The translations under genes were made by a program, and so were the position numbers. The notes under the pieces were generated by a model. The model ran no database searches and was not told where the DNA came from. It saw only the letters and a program-made list of their open reading frames with translations. A stretch of DNA of 64,000 bases from Dehalococcoidia bacterium (GTDB lineage Bacteria > Chloroflexota > Dehalococcoidia > DSTF01 > JACRBR01): contig JBBDXD010000003.1 of the NCBI GenBank assembly GCA_040902535.1, forward strand, positions 151,521 to 215,520, read 5' to 3'. Each line of letters starts with the position of its first letter. Position 1 is the stretch's first letter. This document shows positions 1 to 8,342 of this stretch, one piece after another.

Positions 1-235
1 CCTGGCCGATATCCTCGTCGCCCGGGACGTAGAGCAGCGGGTGGCCGGCGCGCTTCACCAGCCCCAGCTCAACGACCTCCTGCAGCACCTCGGTCATCGT
101 CTCTTCGCTGACACGCAGGAGGTGGCGCATGACGTTGTAGTGGACGGGTTCTTCGGCCGCCGCGATGAGGTCGACGAGCCGGCGTCCGGCGCTCGACATC
201 GTCAGCAGTTGCTCGGCGCGCGGGCGTGAGTCCAT
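1..235 (-). CDS. Hypothetical winged-helix-like protein (partial, C-terminus beyond left edge)
   Basis: An ATG at 235 opens an uninterrupted minus-strand frame to base 1 that begins MDSRPRAEQLLTMSSAGRR. About 78 residues are visible, with alternating short helices (LVDLIAAAEE, YNVMRHLLRVSEETMTEVL, EVVELGLVKRAG) and then a short beta-like LLYVP segment. The pattern resembles a winged-helix domain of the type that follows regulatory ATPase modules, but no diagnostic motif is present. It is divergent from ispD, with about 40 bp between the starts. The function is not assigned. Confidence 0.55.
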   Translation of the reverse strand, partial: MDSRPRAEQLLTMSSAGRRLVDLIAAAEEPVHYNVMRHLLRVSEETMTEVLQEVVELGLVKRAGHPLLYVPGDEDIGQ

Positions 236-275
236 AGCGTGAGTGTACATCCGTCATGGCGTACCATGCCGTTGC

Positions 276-977
276 ATGGCGATCGATGGCCCCGCATACG
301 GCATCGTCGTCGCCGCCGGGCGCAGCGAGCGCATGAACGGCGTCGACAAGGTCTTCACCGAGTTGGTGGGGCGTCCGCTCGTCGCGTGGGCGCTGGCCGC
401 ATTCAAGAACACCGCGGCGATTGAAGGCGTCGTCATCGTCGCGGCGCCCGAAAACATCAGCCGCATGCGCGACCTCGTCGTAGAGTGGCGATTCACGAAC
501 GTCATCAACGTCGTGCCGGGCGGAGAGCGCCGGCAGGACTCGGTCCGCGCCGGCATCGAAGCGGCGAACGGCGCGACGATCGTCGCGATCCACGATGCGG
601 CGCGGCCGCTCGTCAGTTCGGACCTGATCTCCGAAGGCGTGGCGCTCGCGCGCGAAGCCGGCGCGACGATCTGCGCCGTGCCGGCGCGCGACACCGTGAA
701 GGAAGTCGACGGCGATCCGCCCGTCGTGCGCGAGACGCGTGACCGCGCGCGCGTGTGGCTGGCACAGACGCCGCAGGTCTTCGACCGAACGCTGCTGTTG
801 CGCGCGCACCTGGAAGCAACGTCTGATGCCACGGACGACGCTTCGTTGGTCGAAGCGGCAGGGCATGAGGTGCGTGTCTACGAGGGCGACGCTCGCAACA
901 TCAAGATCACCACGCGCGACGACCTGCTGATCGCGGAAACGCTGCTGCGGCGGCGGTTCGAGGAAGACGGCATCTAA
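276..977 (+). CDS. ispD: 2-C-methyl-D-erythritol 4-phosphate cytidylyltransferase
   Basis: Cytosolic enzyme of the MEP isoprenoid pathway that transfers CMP from CTP to MEP. The 233-residue product has the family's normal length. The CTP-binding loop GIVVAAGRSERMNG lies near residues 9-22. It is followed by the HDAARP motif, an LAQTPQVF stretch, TDDAS and a terminal NIKITTRDDL block, all in the expected order. The ATG at 276 is preferred over the upstream in-frame GTG at 243, because the extra 11 residues (Cys/Arg-rich) do not belong to the family. The usual partner ispF is not adjacent. The next gene is convergent, so ispD ends its own transcript. Confidence 0.95.
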   Translation: MAIDGPAYGIVVAAGRSERMNGVDKVFTELVGRPLVAWALAAFKNTAAIEGVVIVAAPENISRMRDLVVEWRFTNVINVVPGGERRQDSVRAGIEAANGATIVAIHDAARPLVSSDLISEGVALAREAGATICAVPARDTVKEVDGDPPVVRETRDRARVWLAQTPQVFDRTLLLRAHLEATSDATDDASLVEAAGHEVRVYEGDARNIKITTRDDLLIAETLLRRRFEEDGI

Positions 978-979
978 CG

Positions 980-993
980 GCGAGAGATCTCGC
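980..993. terminator. Short palindrome between convergent genes
   Basis: A perfect 14-base inverted repeat (GCGAGA-GA-TCTCGC) lies between the ends of ispD and the convergent LysM gene. It could serve as a bidirectional stop. There is no T-run, so this is tentative. Confidence 0.3.
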
Positions 994-1000
994 TGCGCCG

Positions 1001-1642
1001 CTAGCCGCCCTCCGGCGCCGCCGCGGGCGGGATGATCAGCACCTGGCCCACCTGCAGGCTGTTTGGATTGACGCCGGGATTCGCGGCGAGCAACTGCGCC
1101 GTGGTGATGCCGAACTGCGCGGCGATCGTCTCCGGGATGTCGCCTGACTGCACGACGTACGTCTGTCCGATCGACGATGGCGTCGGCGTCGGCGCCGGCG
1201 GCTCGGGCGTGCTCGTCGGTTCTTCAACCGGCGGCGGCGCCTCGGTCGGCGTCTGTTCCTCGCTTGCTGCGGGCGTCTCGGTGGGCGCAGCGGGCTCCGT
1301 ACCCTCCGGCAACCGCACGACGTCGCCGACGGAAAGTTGCGCGGGGTCGAGCACCGGATTTGCGGCGCGCAGGTCGTCGAGGCTCAGGTTGAAGCGAGCG
1401 GCGATGCCGGCAAGCGTGTCGCCCGACTGCACCGTGTACGTCGGGCCGCCCGTGGTGGACACGTTGCCCAGGCCGATGAGGATCGGTTCCGGCAATTCCG
1501 CCGGCAGCGTCGCCGTCGCGACCTTGCTGAGGTCCGGCGGCTCGCCGGCGTCGGAGCCTTCGCCGCCGCATGCCGCGCCCGCGATGCTTGCGATTGCCAG
1601 CGCGCCAAGCGCGACGGACCATGCCCGGCGTCGAAGCCTCAA
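1001..1642 (-). CDS. LysM-domain lipoprotein
   Basis: Exported protein of about 213 residues predicted to bind peptidoglycan. The preferred start is a TTG at 1642, because AGGAGGGG lies just upstream and the product then begins with an Arg-rich n-region, a hydrophobic stretch (VALGALAIASIAG) and Cys, a lipoprotein-like signal with a slightly atypical GAAC box. Two LysM domains follow: one starting YTVQSGDTLAGIAARF and ending VGDVVRLP, and a C-terminal one starting YVVQSGD and ending GQVLIIPP. A Pro/Thr/Glu-rich linker of about 40 residues joins them. LysM domains bind N-acetylglucosamine glycans, so a cell-wall-bound role is likely. There is no catalytic domain. In-frame alternatives at 1681 (ATG) and 1717 (GTG) lack a good ribosome site. 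Confidence 0.82.
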   Translation of the reverse strand: MRLRRRAWSVALGALAIASIAGAACGGEGSDAGEPPDLSKVATATLPAELPEPILIGLGNVSTTGGPTYTVQSGDTLAGIAARFNLSLDDLRAANPVLDPAQLSVGDVVRLPEGTEPAAPTETPAASEEQTPTEAPPPVEEPTSTPEPPAPTPTPSSIGQTYVVQSGDIPETIAAQFGITTAQLLAANPGVNPNSLQVGQVLIIPPAAAPEGG

Positions 1643-2006
1643 CCGTCCCCTCCTGCCAGCCCTCGGGAAGCCAGCGGCCATCGTAGCGGACGGCCCTTCG
1701 GGCGGCAAAAGGTGCACCGCTCAGCACGAAGTTCGAAGCTGGATCCTGCTTATGGCGGCGATCACCGGACGCCTCACGTAGCGCCCGCCCCCGGCGGGTT
1801 GTGGTGGTTGCGCCCACCGAAGACACGCGTCATCGAGCCCGGACACGCGTCACGTTGCGTCTTTTGTTTGAGCGGGCTGCAGGACAACTGCGGGCGTTCC
1901 CTTATTCCTGCGCCCGATCGCGCACCCCATCATTGATAGAAGACTTCGATCGGGGAAACGCCGCCGTTCGATTGAAAATGCGGATCGCAGAAACTAGTAT
2001 CGACCT
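1643..2006. other. Intergenic region between divergent genes
   Basis: No coding frame with sensible composition was found in these 364 bases. The right end holds the strong promoter listed separately. The left part near 1780-1800 has a short G/C inverted repeat of unclear meaning. Confidence 0.5.
1972..2000 (+). promoter_or_regulatory. Sigma-70-type promoter, probably giving a leaderless mRNA
   Basis: TTGAAA (1972-1977) and TAGTAT (1995-2000) are separated by exactly 17 bases. Transcription would be expected to begin about 6-8 bases after the -10 box, which is at or next to the ATG at 2007. The first gene would therefore have essentially no leader. Confidence 0.65.
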
Positions 2007-2168
2007 ATGAGCGATTGGTTACGATCGTTGCGTCGCAACTGGGACGCGCTGCTCGCTTTCACGCTCGTCTTCGGCGCCGTCGGCCTTTACTTCGGACCCG
2101 GCTATTACTTTCTTCTCTGGTACGTGGTTGGTTGCGCGTACTTCATACAGGTCGCGCTGAAACGCTGA
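2007..2168 (+). CDS. Small membrane protein (53 residues)
   Basis: The product starts MSDWLRSLRRNWDALLAF and consists of a short basic N-terminus followed by two closely spaced hydrophobic stretches (FTLVFGAVGLYF and YYFLLWYVVGCAYF), ending VALKR. It looks like a small inner-membrane hairpin with positive charges at both ends. It is the first gene after the promoter at 1972-2000 and is followed after 10 bases by the DUF192 gene, so the two are probably cotranscribed. No family was recognised. The length, the promoter and the downstream ribosome site support it as a genuine small gene. Confidence 0.6.
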   Translation: MSDWLRSLRRNWDALLAFTLVFGAVGLYFGPGYYFLLWYVVGCAYFIQVALKR

Positions 2169-2178
2169 TCGGAGATCC

Positions 2179-2562
2179 ATGCCGACAACGCTGACAACCT
2201 TCTCGGTGCGTAACGCCGATCGCGGCACCATCCTCGCCACCAACGGTCAGCGTGCGTCTTCGTACTGGGCGCGCTTCTGGGGACTGATGTTCAAGAAGCG
2301 TGTGCCTGAAGGCGGCGGCATCCTGCTCACCAGGAGCAACTCCATCCACTCGTGCTTCATGCGCTTTCGCTTCGACGCGATCTTCCTCGATAAAGACGAT
2401 CGCGTCGTCAAGATCGTCCCGTCGATGCGGCAGTGGTGGCTCGCGTTCGGCGGGCGCGGCGCAAAGGACACGCTCGAGCTTCCGGCAGGCGTCGCCGAAC
2501 GCACGAACACACAGAAGGGCGACCTGCTGGTGTTCGAAGAAGTGAACGCGCCTTCGTCGTAA
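2179..2562 (+). CDS. DUF192 family protein
   Basis: The 127-residue product matches the DUF192 pattern: a WARFWGLMFKK block, then SIHSCFMRFRFDAIFLDKDDRVV, then DTLELPAGVAERTNTQKGDLL. These correspond to the family's R.xGLM, 'F.M.F.LD..FLD' and 'LELPAG' signatures. Many homologues are exported, but this one has no clear signal peptide. The function of the family is not well defined. A GGAG ribosome site lies about 5 bases before the ATG. The gene appears to be cotranscribed with the preceding small membrane protein and ends in front of a strong hairpin. Confidence 0.85.
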   Translation: MPTTLTTFSVRNADRGTILATNGQRASSYWARFWGLMFKKRVPEGGGILLTRSNSIHSCFMRFRFDAIFLDKDDRVVKIVPSMRQWWLAFGGRGAKDTLELPAGVAERTNTQKGDLLVFEEVNAPSS

Positions 2563-2616
2563 TCGGCGCTGTCATGCGCCGCCGCACTACCGGTCGATGA
2601 TCAGTGATCCGCGCGC

Positions 2617-2664
2617 ACGGCGGCGCGTACCCCGTCCGCTCGCGGACAGAGGTACGCGCGCCGT
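2617..2664. terminator. Long hairpin between convergent genes
   Basis: The arms at 2617-2631 and 2651-2664 pair over about 14 bases with one bulge. An inner GTCCGC/GCGGAC stem extends the structure. It sits between the DUF192 gene and the convergent DUF2680-like gene, so it is well placed as a bidirectional terminator. Confidence 0.6.
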
Positions 2665-2686
2665 GAACATCGCGACGGGCGAACTA

Positions 2687-3277
2687 CTACGGTCGCGCGC
2701 GCGTGACGATCTCGTCGAGCCGTTCGCTGAGCGTGGCGAGCGCCGCGTCCGCGCCCGCCTGGTCGATGCGCCCGTCCGCCACGAGTGCCGCGAGCCGCGC
2801 TTCGGCGTCCGCGATGATCCGCGCCTTCACGTCGTCGATGCTGACGCCGCGCTCCGTGGCGACGTCCGCGATCGACGCGCCCGCGCGTAGTTCGGCGCGC
2901 AATTCATCCGCCGTGATCCCGAGCGCCCCAGCGGCCGACTCGATGATCGCACGTCGCGCCTGGAGCACGGCGTGCGCGCGCACGACGCCCAGCGGCGGCT
3001 TCCCCTGCTCGATGCGCTCGCGGGCGTTCGCCGCTTGCTCTTCGTTGATGCGCCCGTTGGCGAGCGCCTCCGAGACGGCATCGAGCTGCGGGTCCTTGAA
3101 CGCGCTCCGCAGTTGCTCCTCGCCGATTCCGAGTTTCTCCGCGACGCGCGCCATGATGCCGGTACGCCCGCCAGCTGCGTCGCCGTCCTGCGCGCCGGCT
3201 CCCGAGGCGAACACCAGTCCGCCGGCGGCTACGAGTGCCGCCGCGACCGCCGCGATGCACCAGGTCTTGATGTTCAT
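2687..3277 (-). CDS. Secreted DUF2680-like protein
   Basis: The product has 196 residues. The ATG at 3277 has a GAAGGCGAG ribosome site and opens a clean signal peptide (MNIKTWCIAAVAAALVAAGG...ASGAGA). The mature part is helical and Ala/Glu/Arg-rich, with repeated patterns such as VAEKLGIGEEQLRSAF, ALGITADELRAELRAG and LVADGRIDQAGADAAL. These resemble the short helix-turn-helix repeats of the DUF2680/YckD group, which are small exported proteins of unknown function. No metal or catalytic motif was seen. A longer open frame continues upstream to 4123, but that part is antisense to the next genes. Confidence 0.72.
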   Translation of the reverse strand: MNIKTWCIAAVAAALVAAGGLVFASGAGAQDGDAAGGRTGIMARVAEKLGIGEEQLRSAFKDPQLDAVSEALANGRINEEQAANARERIEQGKPPLGVVRAHAVLQARRAIIESAAGALGITADELRAELRAGASIADVATERGVSIDDVKARIIADAEARLAALVADGRIDQAGADAALATLSERLDEIVTRARP

Positions 3278-3523
3278 GTTCTCGCCTTCCCTTTCAACCA
3301 GCCGGGGGGTCACGTACCCCGCTTCACACAACGAGAGCCTAGCCCGTGTACCTGCACGTCTCGTGCAACGCCGGGTAATCTCTCCGTAAATCTCGTCCCA
3401 GAGGCTGTCGTCGACCCGCGCGTTGATTCTGCGCCTGCCCTGCGGGCGGCGTCTTGGCGGCTCGCGTTTCCAACCGGCGTCCCGAGGGCTACAATTCAGG
3501 GCACCGTCCTGGAGACGCGCCGC

Positions 3524-3979
3524 ATGCCACAGCAGAATCCTCCCGACAAAGTCCAGCGCGAGATCGAGGAACTCCTCGGCAAGCTGGACACGTTCGTCCC
3601 CGAAGAACGCCTCGCCGCCAAGATCCGGAACCGCCGCAAAGACGTGCGGCGCGAGGACAGCGGCCCGACCTTCTTCGAGCGCGCGAAGCGTCGCCTGTCG
3701 CAGATCTCGCTCGGCCAGCTCATGCTCGCCGGACTCGCCCTGATGCTCATCGGCTGGCTGTTCGACGACGCCCTGGGCGCCTGGAGCACGTGGGTCACGC
3801 TCGGCGGCCTTGCGCTCACGATCCTCGCGTTCGTGCTTTCGCTCATGACGGGCGGCGCCCGTACGACGGTCGGCGCGCGTCACGTCCAGAAGAGCTGGCG
3901 CGGCCAGGTCATCGAATACAGCGAGCCTTCGCGCATGGACCGGATCAAGGAGTGGTTCCGGCGAAGGGGGCGCTCGTAA
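3524..3979 (+). CDS. Small membrane protein with amphipathic N-terminus
   Basis: The product has 151 residues. An N-terminal charged coiled-coil-like segment (REIEELLGKLDTFVPEERLAA) and a basic stretch are followed by two membrane helices (LMLAGLALMLIGWLF and WVTLGGLALTILAFVLSLM). The tail is basic (MDRIKEWFRRRGRS). The ATG at 3524 follows a weak GGAG. The gene ends 38 bases before the M28 peptidase start, so the two may share a transcript. Similar proteins occur in Chloroflexota, but no functional family was recognised. Confidence 0.68.
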   Translation: MPQQNPPDKVQREIEELLGKLDTFVPEERLAAKIRNRRKDVRREDSGPTFFERAKRRLSQISLGQLMLAGLALMLIGWLFDDALGAWSTWVTLGGLALTILAFVLSLMTGGARTTVGARHVQKSWRGQVIEYSEPSRMDRIKEWFRRRGRS

Positions 3980-4017
3980 TCGACCCATCGCGTCTCCGCC
4001 GGCTCGCCCACGCGCCG

Positions 4018-5307
4018 ATGGCCCGCCTCTTGATCCTCGTGCTGGTCGCGTGTGTCCTGACCACCTTGGGCGCCGCCTGCCGCTCGGGCGATGACGACGA
4101 ACCCACGCCGATGGCGTCTGCATCGGCGACGGCCGCTGCCGCGACGCCTGCGGCGTCCGCCACGCCCGACCCGCTCTTGGACCCCGAGGCCTCCGGCGAG
4201 CGTGCGCTGGAACACGTGCGCGCGCTCAGCGTCGATATCGGCCCGCGCGTCGCCGGCACCGAGGGCGAACGACTCGGCGTCGAGTACATCCGTGCCGAAC
4301 TTGCCCGTTACGGCTACGACGTCACGGTCGAGGAGTTCGCGTTCGATGCCAGCGCCTTCCTCCCGGCGCGCGTCGATGCGCAGGGCCAAGCGCATCCGGG
4401 GTTCGCCTTCAACGGATCTGCCGAGGGCGTCGCGACGGGCGCGCTGGTGTTTGCCGGCATCGGCCGTCCTGAGGAGTTCCCGGCCGGCGGGCTCAACGGC
4501 GGCATCGCGCTGATCGAGCGTGGTGAACTGACGTTCCAGCAGAAGGTCGAGAACGCTGTCGCTGCCGGCGCGGCGGGGGCGATCATCTACAACAACGAGG
4601 AGGGCAGCCTGCTCGCCGAAGCAAATACCAGCGTGCAAGTCATCGGCCTGCGGCCCGAAGCAGGCGAAGCGTTGCGTGCGCTGGCCGCCGGCGGTGCGGT
4701 GGAAGCGACGATCACCGTGAGCCCGCGGCGTGGCACCGCATACAACGTAGTCGCGAAGCCTCCCGGCGCCGGTGCCTGCGAGACGGTCAGCGGCGGCCAC
4801 CACGACAGCGTCGCTGTGACGGGCGGCGCCGATGACAACGCCTCGGGCACGGCCGCGGTGCTGGAACTTGCGCGCGTCGTCGCTGCGAACGACAGGCTGG
4901 ACGCCAACTGCTTCGTCCTGTTCGGCGCCGAAGAGTTCGGATTATTCGGAAGCAAGGAATACGTCCGGCAGTTAGACGACGAAGCACGAGACGCGCTGCG
5001 GGCCATGCTTAACCTCGACGTCGTCGGTCTCGATAGCGACCTCGTGTTGATTGGCAGCGACGACGTGATCGACACGGCGCGAATCGCCGGAGAAGAGATC
5101 GGCATCGAGGCGCGCCGTGGTGAAGTGCCGAACGGCGCCGGCAGCGATCACGCCAGCTTCATCGAGGCGGGGATCCCGGCGGTGTTCTTCTACCGCAACG
5201 ACACGTTGATCCATACGCCGCAGGACAGCGTCGAGCGCATACGGCCCGAATCGCTGGAAGAGACGATCCGCATCGCCTACGCGACGTTGGTGGCGCTGAC
5301 GACCTGA
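4018..5307 (+). CDS. M28 family metallopeptidase, lipoprotein with PA domain
   Basis: Predicted exported zinc aminopeptidase of 429 residues. The N-terminus (MARLLILVLVACVLTTLGAAC) is a lipoprotein-like signal, followed by an Ala/Thr/Pro linker. A protease-associated domain precedes the catalytic part, seen at GGIALIERGELTFQQKVENA and GAAGAIIYNN. The M28 metal ligands appear in order: His in GGHHDSV, Asp in GADDNASG, Glu in FGAEEFGLFG, Asp in LNLDVVG and His in LIHTPQDS. The catalytic set is therefore intact. It probably trims peptides outside the membrane. The end is 24 bases from the convergent FHA gene. Confidence 0.9.
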   Translation: MARLLILVLVACVLTTLGAACRSGDDDEPTPMASASATAAAATPAASATPDPLLDPEASGERALEHVRALSVDIGPRVAGTEGERLGVEYIRAELARYGYDVTVEEFAFDASAFLPARVDAQGQAHPGFAFNGSAEGVATGALVFAGIGRPEEFPAGGLNGGIALIERGELTFQQKVENAVAAGAAGAIIYNNEEGSLLAEANTSVQVIGLRPEAGEALRALAAGGAVEATITVSPRRGTAYNVVAKPPGAGACETVSGGHHDSVAVTGGADDNASGTAAVLELARVVAANDRLDANCFVLFGAEEFGLFGSKEYVRQLDDEARDALRAMLNLDVVGLDSDLVLIGSDDVIDTARIAGEEIGIEARRGEVPNGAGSDHASFIEAGIPAVFFYRNDTLIHTPQDSVERIRPESLEETIRIAYATLVALTT

Positions 5308-5331
5308 GCCTGCGTCGCGGTGGCCGGAAGC

Positions 5332-6447
5332 TTAGCGACGCGGCGCGTTGAGGAACGTCAGCCGATATTCGTTGATGTCGACGATGTCGGCGTCTTCGAG
5401 CAGGACGACGGCCAGCATCGGCTCGACGCCGTTGACCCGCACCTGGCCGCGGCCCGTCACCCGCAGCGCGAAGCTGTCGCCATGCGGCCACATGCGCGCC
5501 TGCTCCGGCGCGACGCGCTTTCCGGGCAGAATGATGTCGTTTTCTTCGGAGGAGCCGATCGTGATCGTCCGAGGCGGAAGCGGCACGCGCTCTTCGCCCA
5601 GCGGGCCCCTGACGGAGAGCACTGCCATGGGCGGTTGCTCGGGCGCGGGGGGCCGCCGCATCGCGCCGGCGAGCACTTCTGCGCCAAACGGCCGAAGTTC
5701 CAACAGCCGGTCGCCCCTGGCGGTCTCTTCGGCGACCTTCGTCGTCGGCGGCGCCGGCAGGCGGTTGTCGCGCCGCACACTTCCGTCCACCGGCCTCTTC
5801 TCGCGCTTCTCGAACAGGCCGAACATGCCGCGTTTCCTGCGCGGCGCGCTCTCGGGGTCTCCGCCTCGCGGCTTGTTCTTCTTCGAAAGGAAGTCCGGCA
5901 CGCCGGGCGCGGCCCCCGTGCCCTCGGCTGGCTCCGGCATCGCGACGTAACCGTTCGAGGACCGCGCGACGGCGAGCGTGGCATCGTACTGCGCCCGCGC
6001 CTGCGGATCAGACAGCGTCTGGAACGCATCTGTGAGCTGTTCGCGCATCAGTACCAGCTCGGGCCGGTATCCCGCCGCCCGTCGCATGCCAATGCGGTAC
6101 GAAAGCTCGATGACATCGACGTCAGCTTCGGCTGAAACGGCGAGCAGCGTGTAGTGGTCGGGCGCCGCCTTCGCACCGTTCTTGCCGTCCTTGTGCTTCT
6201 TTTTGTCTGGCGGCGGTAGTTCTTCCTGCACGTATCTGTGTACGAGGTCGTATTCGGCGCGGCGTTCGGCCGTGGTCAGCAGCTCATATGCGGCATTGAG
6301 CGCGCGGATCGCCGCGTCGTTGCCGTGCGACTTGGCGCGCGCCACGAGCGTCCAGTACGACTCGACGATGAGATCGCGCGCGGCATGCGGCTGCAGTTGC
6401 AGGATCCGGTACGGGTCGAAAGAGCGCGGTCCTTGCGGCTGCGGCAT
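5332..6447 (-). CDS. J-domain-like / FHA-domain protein at the end of the Tad operon
   Basis: The product has 371 residues. Two DnaJ-like helical segments are visible: residues 8-70, with FDPYRILQLQPHA and ALNAAYELLTTAERRAEYD, and residues 97-165, with HYTLLAVSAEADVDV and AFQTLSDPQARAQYD. Both lack the HPD tripeptide needed to stimulate DnaK. A basic, Pro-rich linker follows. The C-terminal 90 residues look like an FHA fold (RTITIGSSEENDIILPG, VRVNGVEP, LLEDADIVDINEYRL), which binds phosphothreonine peptides. It starts 12 bases after tadC and is last in the operon, so it may regulate or scaffold pilus assembly. This is inferred from context. Confidence 0.72.
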   Translation of the reverse strand: MPQPQGPRSFDPYRILQLQPHAARDLIVESYWTLVARAKSHGNDAAIRALNAAYELLTTAERRAEYDLVHRYVQEELPPPDKKKHKDGKNGAKAAPDHYTLLAVSAEADVDVIELSYRIGMRRAAGYRPELVLMREQLTDAFQTLSDPQARAQYDATLAVARSSNGYVAMPEPAEGTGAAPGVPDFLSKKNKPRGGDPESAPRRKRGMFGLFEKREKRPVDGSVRRDNRLPAPPTTKVAEETARGDRLLELRPFGAEVLAGAMRRPPAPEQPPMAVLSVRGPLGEERVPLPPRTITIGSSEENDIILPGKRVAPEQARMWPHGDSFALRVTGRGQVRVNGVEPMLAVVLLEDADIVDINEYRLTFLNAPRR

Positions 6448-6459
6448 GAAGGCGCCCCG

Positions 6460-7362
6460 CTATCGGCTTCCCACGACGTCCAGCGCATTGATCACGATCG
6501 GACCAAGCACGACGATGAATAACGACGGCAGGACGAAGAATACCAGCGGGAACACCATCTTGGGCGCCGCCTGGCGTGCCACCTGTTCGGCGCGCTGACG
6601 GCGTCGCATGCGCAACTGCCGGGACTGCGTGCGAAGCACCTGGCCGATGCCTGTGCCGAGCGTCTCCGCCTGGATAACGGAGTTCACGAAGACGTTGACA
6701 TCGGGCAGGTCGATGCGTTCGGCCATGCCGGTGAGCGCTTCGCGGCGCGTCTGCCCGAGCGCCTTTTCTCGCAGCATGCGGCTGATCTCTTCGCCGACGG
6801 GCCCGCGCTGACGGTCGGCGACGCGCTGAAACGCGAAGTCCAGGCTCAGGCCCGCCTCGACGCAGGTCGTCAGCAGGTCCAGGCTGTCGGGGAGCGCCTT
6901 CCAGAACGAGTTCTGACGGTTCTTGGCGCCGCGGCGCAGCAGCATCAACGGGGCGATCAGCCCAAACAAGGCGATACCGAGAATCAGGAACATCGTGCGC
7001 CCGCCCGGCATGGCTCCCGCCGAAGAGAACGCCAGGGCAAAGGCGGCGGCCGCCGGCAGCGTCGTGGTTACCAGCACGATCGTCAGGAACGTGCCCAGGT
7101 TCATGCTGCTGTTCGAGATTTCGAGCCACTTGCCCGCCCGCACGATGAGCGCCGTGGGCATGACGTTCACGACGCGCGTCGTGAAGCCGTGCACCATCGG
7201 GAACATGATGCGCTGCGTGAAGGGGTCGTCTTGCTCGAGCATCGCGCGGCGTTGCGCGGAGAGCGCGCGCACGCGGTCTTCCATCTGGTTCTTGCTGCGC
7301 ACGTACCACAGCCCGAAGAGGACGACCGACCCGAACACCATCAGCGACGCGAAGAACGGCAT
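6460..7362 (-). CDS. tadC: Tad pilus inner-membrane protein TadC
   Basis: The product has 300 residues and belongs to the GspF/TadC platform family. It has an N-terminal membrane helix (FFASLMVFGSVVLFGLW), further helices around residues 85-135, and a C-terminal pair ending VFPLVFFVLPSLFIVVLGP. The central cytoplasmic F-domain is visible at residues 155-260 (DSLDLLTTCVEAGLSLDFAF and AETLGTGIGQVLRTQS). It should form the membrane platform with TadB, driven by the CpaF ATPase. It starts 9 bases after tadB. Confidence 0.88.
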   Translation of the reverse strand: MPFFASLMVFGSVVLFGLWYVRSKNQMEDRVRALSAQRRAMLEQDDPFTQRIMFPMVHGFTTRVVNVMPTALIVRAGKWLEISNSSMNLGTFLTIVLVTTTLPAAAAFALAFSSAGAMPGGRTMFLILGIALFGLIAPLMLLRRGAKNRQNSFWKALPDSLDLLTTCVEAGLSLDFAFQRVADRQRGPVGEEISRMLREKALGQTRREALTGMAERIDLPDVNVFVNSVIQAETLGTGIGQVLRTQSRQLRMRRRQRAEQVARQAAPKMVFPLVFFVLPSLFIVVLGPIVINALDVVGSR

Positions 7363-7371
7363 ATCGACCCT

Positions 7372-8340
7372 CTAGATCTCGATGTCCAGGATGCGGCGGA
7401 TGGTGAGATAGCCCAGCAACTGCAGGCCGCCGCCGACGAGCAGCAGCATTTGGCCGGCCCCCGTCGTGAAGAGCAGTGACGTTTGGTCCCAGTTCATGAG
7501 CGCGAACAGGCCGAGCAGTCCCACCGGCCAGAACGTCAGCACGGTGCCGGAGAACCGTTGCTGCGATGTCATCGTCTTCACTTCGCCGACCAGGCGCTCG
7601 CGCTCGCGCATCGTCTCGCTGACGGTGTCCATGATCTCGGCCAGGTTGCCACCGCTTGCGCGCTGCACGAGCACCGCCGTCACGACGAGGTTCATGTCCT
7701 CGGAGTCAGCGCGCGCGAGCAGGCTGAGCATCGCTTCGTCGACACCCATGCCGATGTTCAGGTCGACCATGACGCGCGTGAATTCGTCGGCGAGGGGCGG
7801 CTCCGTCTGCCGCGACACCATGTCGATGCCGTGCTGAAACGCGAAGCCGGCGCGCAGCGCGCTCGAGAGCATCTGCGTCGCTTCCGGGAGCTGTTTGGAT
7901 ATCTGCTCGACGCGGCGCCGCCGCAGCATGCGCAGCCACACGCGCGGCGCCAGCCAGCCGACGACGGCGGCCACCGCTGCGATGACGAGTCCGATGGCGG
8001 CGCCGCCGGTCAAGGCGGCAAGCATCACGAACGCGACGACGGCAATCGCGCCCCGCGCAATGAGATATTCGCCAACGCGCAGCCGCAGCCCCGCTTGCTC
8101 GATCTCCGACTGCATGCCAAGCGCCCACTTGCTTTGCAGCAGTACGTCGCGGAGGAAGGGCAGGCTCGAAGGGCCACGCCGTCGCAGGTCGTCCCAGGAG
8201 ATCACCTGTCGCGTGGGAGCCGGTTCGTCCGCCAGTCGCTGGATGCGCACGATCTCCGGCCGCGAAAGCCGTCGGCGCCCCACGTACAACACGAAAAGCA
8301 TGACAGCGAACCCGGTACACAGCGCCGCCAGCATTTCCAT
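7372..8340 (-). CDS. tadB: Tad pilus inner-membrane protein TadB
   Basis: The product has 322 residues and is a GspF-type platform protein. It has an N-terminal helix (LAALCTGFAVMLFVLYVG), two helices near residues 90-135, the F-domain (LPEATQMLSSALRAGFAFQHG through RASGGNLAEIMDTVSETMRER) and C-terminal helices near residues 265-310. The 2-base gap to cpaF and 9-base gap to tadC indicate translational coupling. It is paired with TadC in the usual Tad order. Confidence 0.88.
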   Translation of the reverse strand: MEMLAALCTGFAVMLFVLYVGRRRLSRPEIVRIQRLADEPAPTRQVISWDDLRRRGPSSLPFLRDVLLQSKWALGMQSEIEQAGLRLRVGEYLIARGAIAVVAFVMLAALTGGAAIGLVIAAVAAVVGWLAPRVWLRMLRRRRVEQISKQLPEATQMLSSALRAGFAFQHGIDMVSRQTEPPLADEFTRVMVDLNIGMGVDEAMLSLLARADSEDMNLVVTAVLVQRASGGNLAEIMDTVSETMRERERLVGEVKTMTSQQRFSGTVLTFWPVGLLGLFALMNWDQTSLLFTTGAGQMLLLVGGGLQLLGYLTIRRILDIEI

Positions 8341-8342
8341 GG

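Noticed and set aside
69..866. Long minus-strand frame opposite ispD
   Set aside because: Arg/Ala-rich shadow caused by GC-biased third positions; ispD on the other strand has every family motif.
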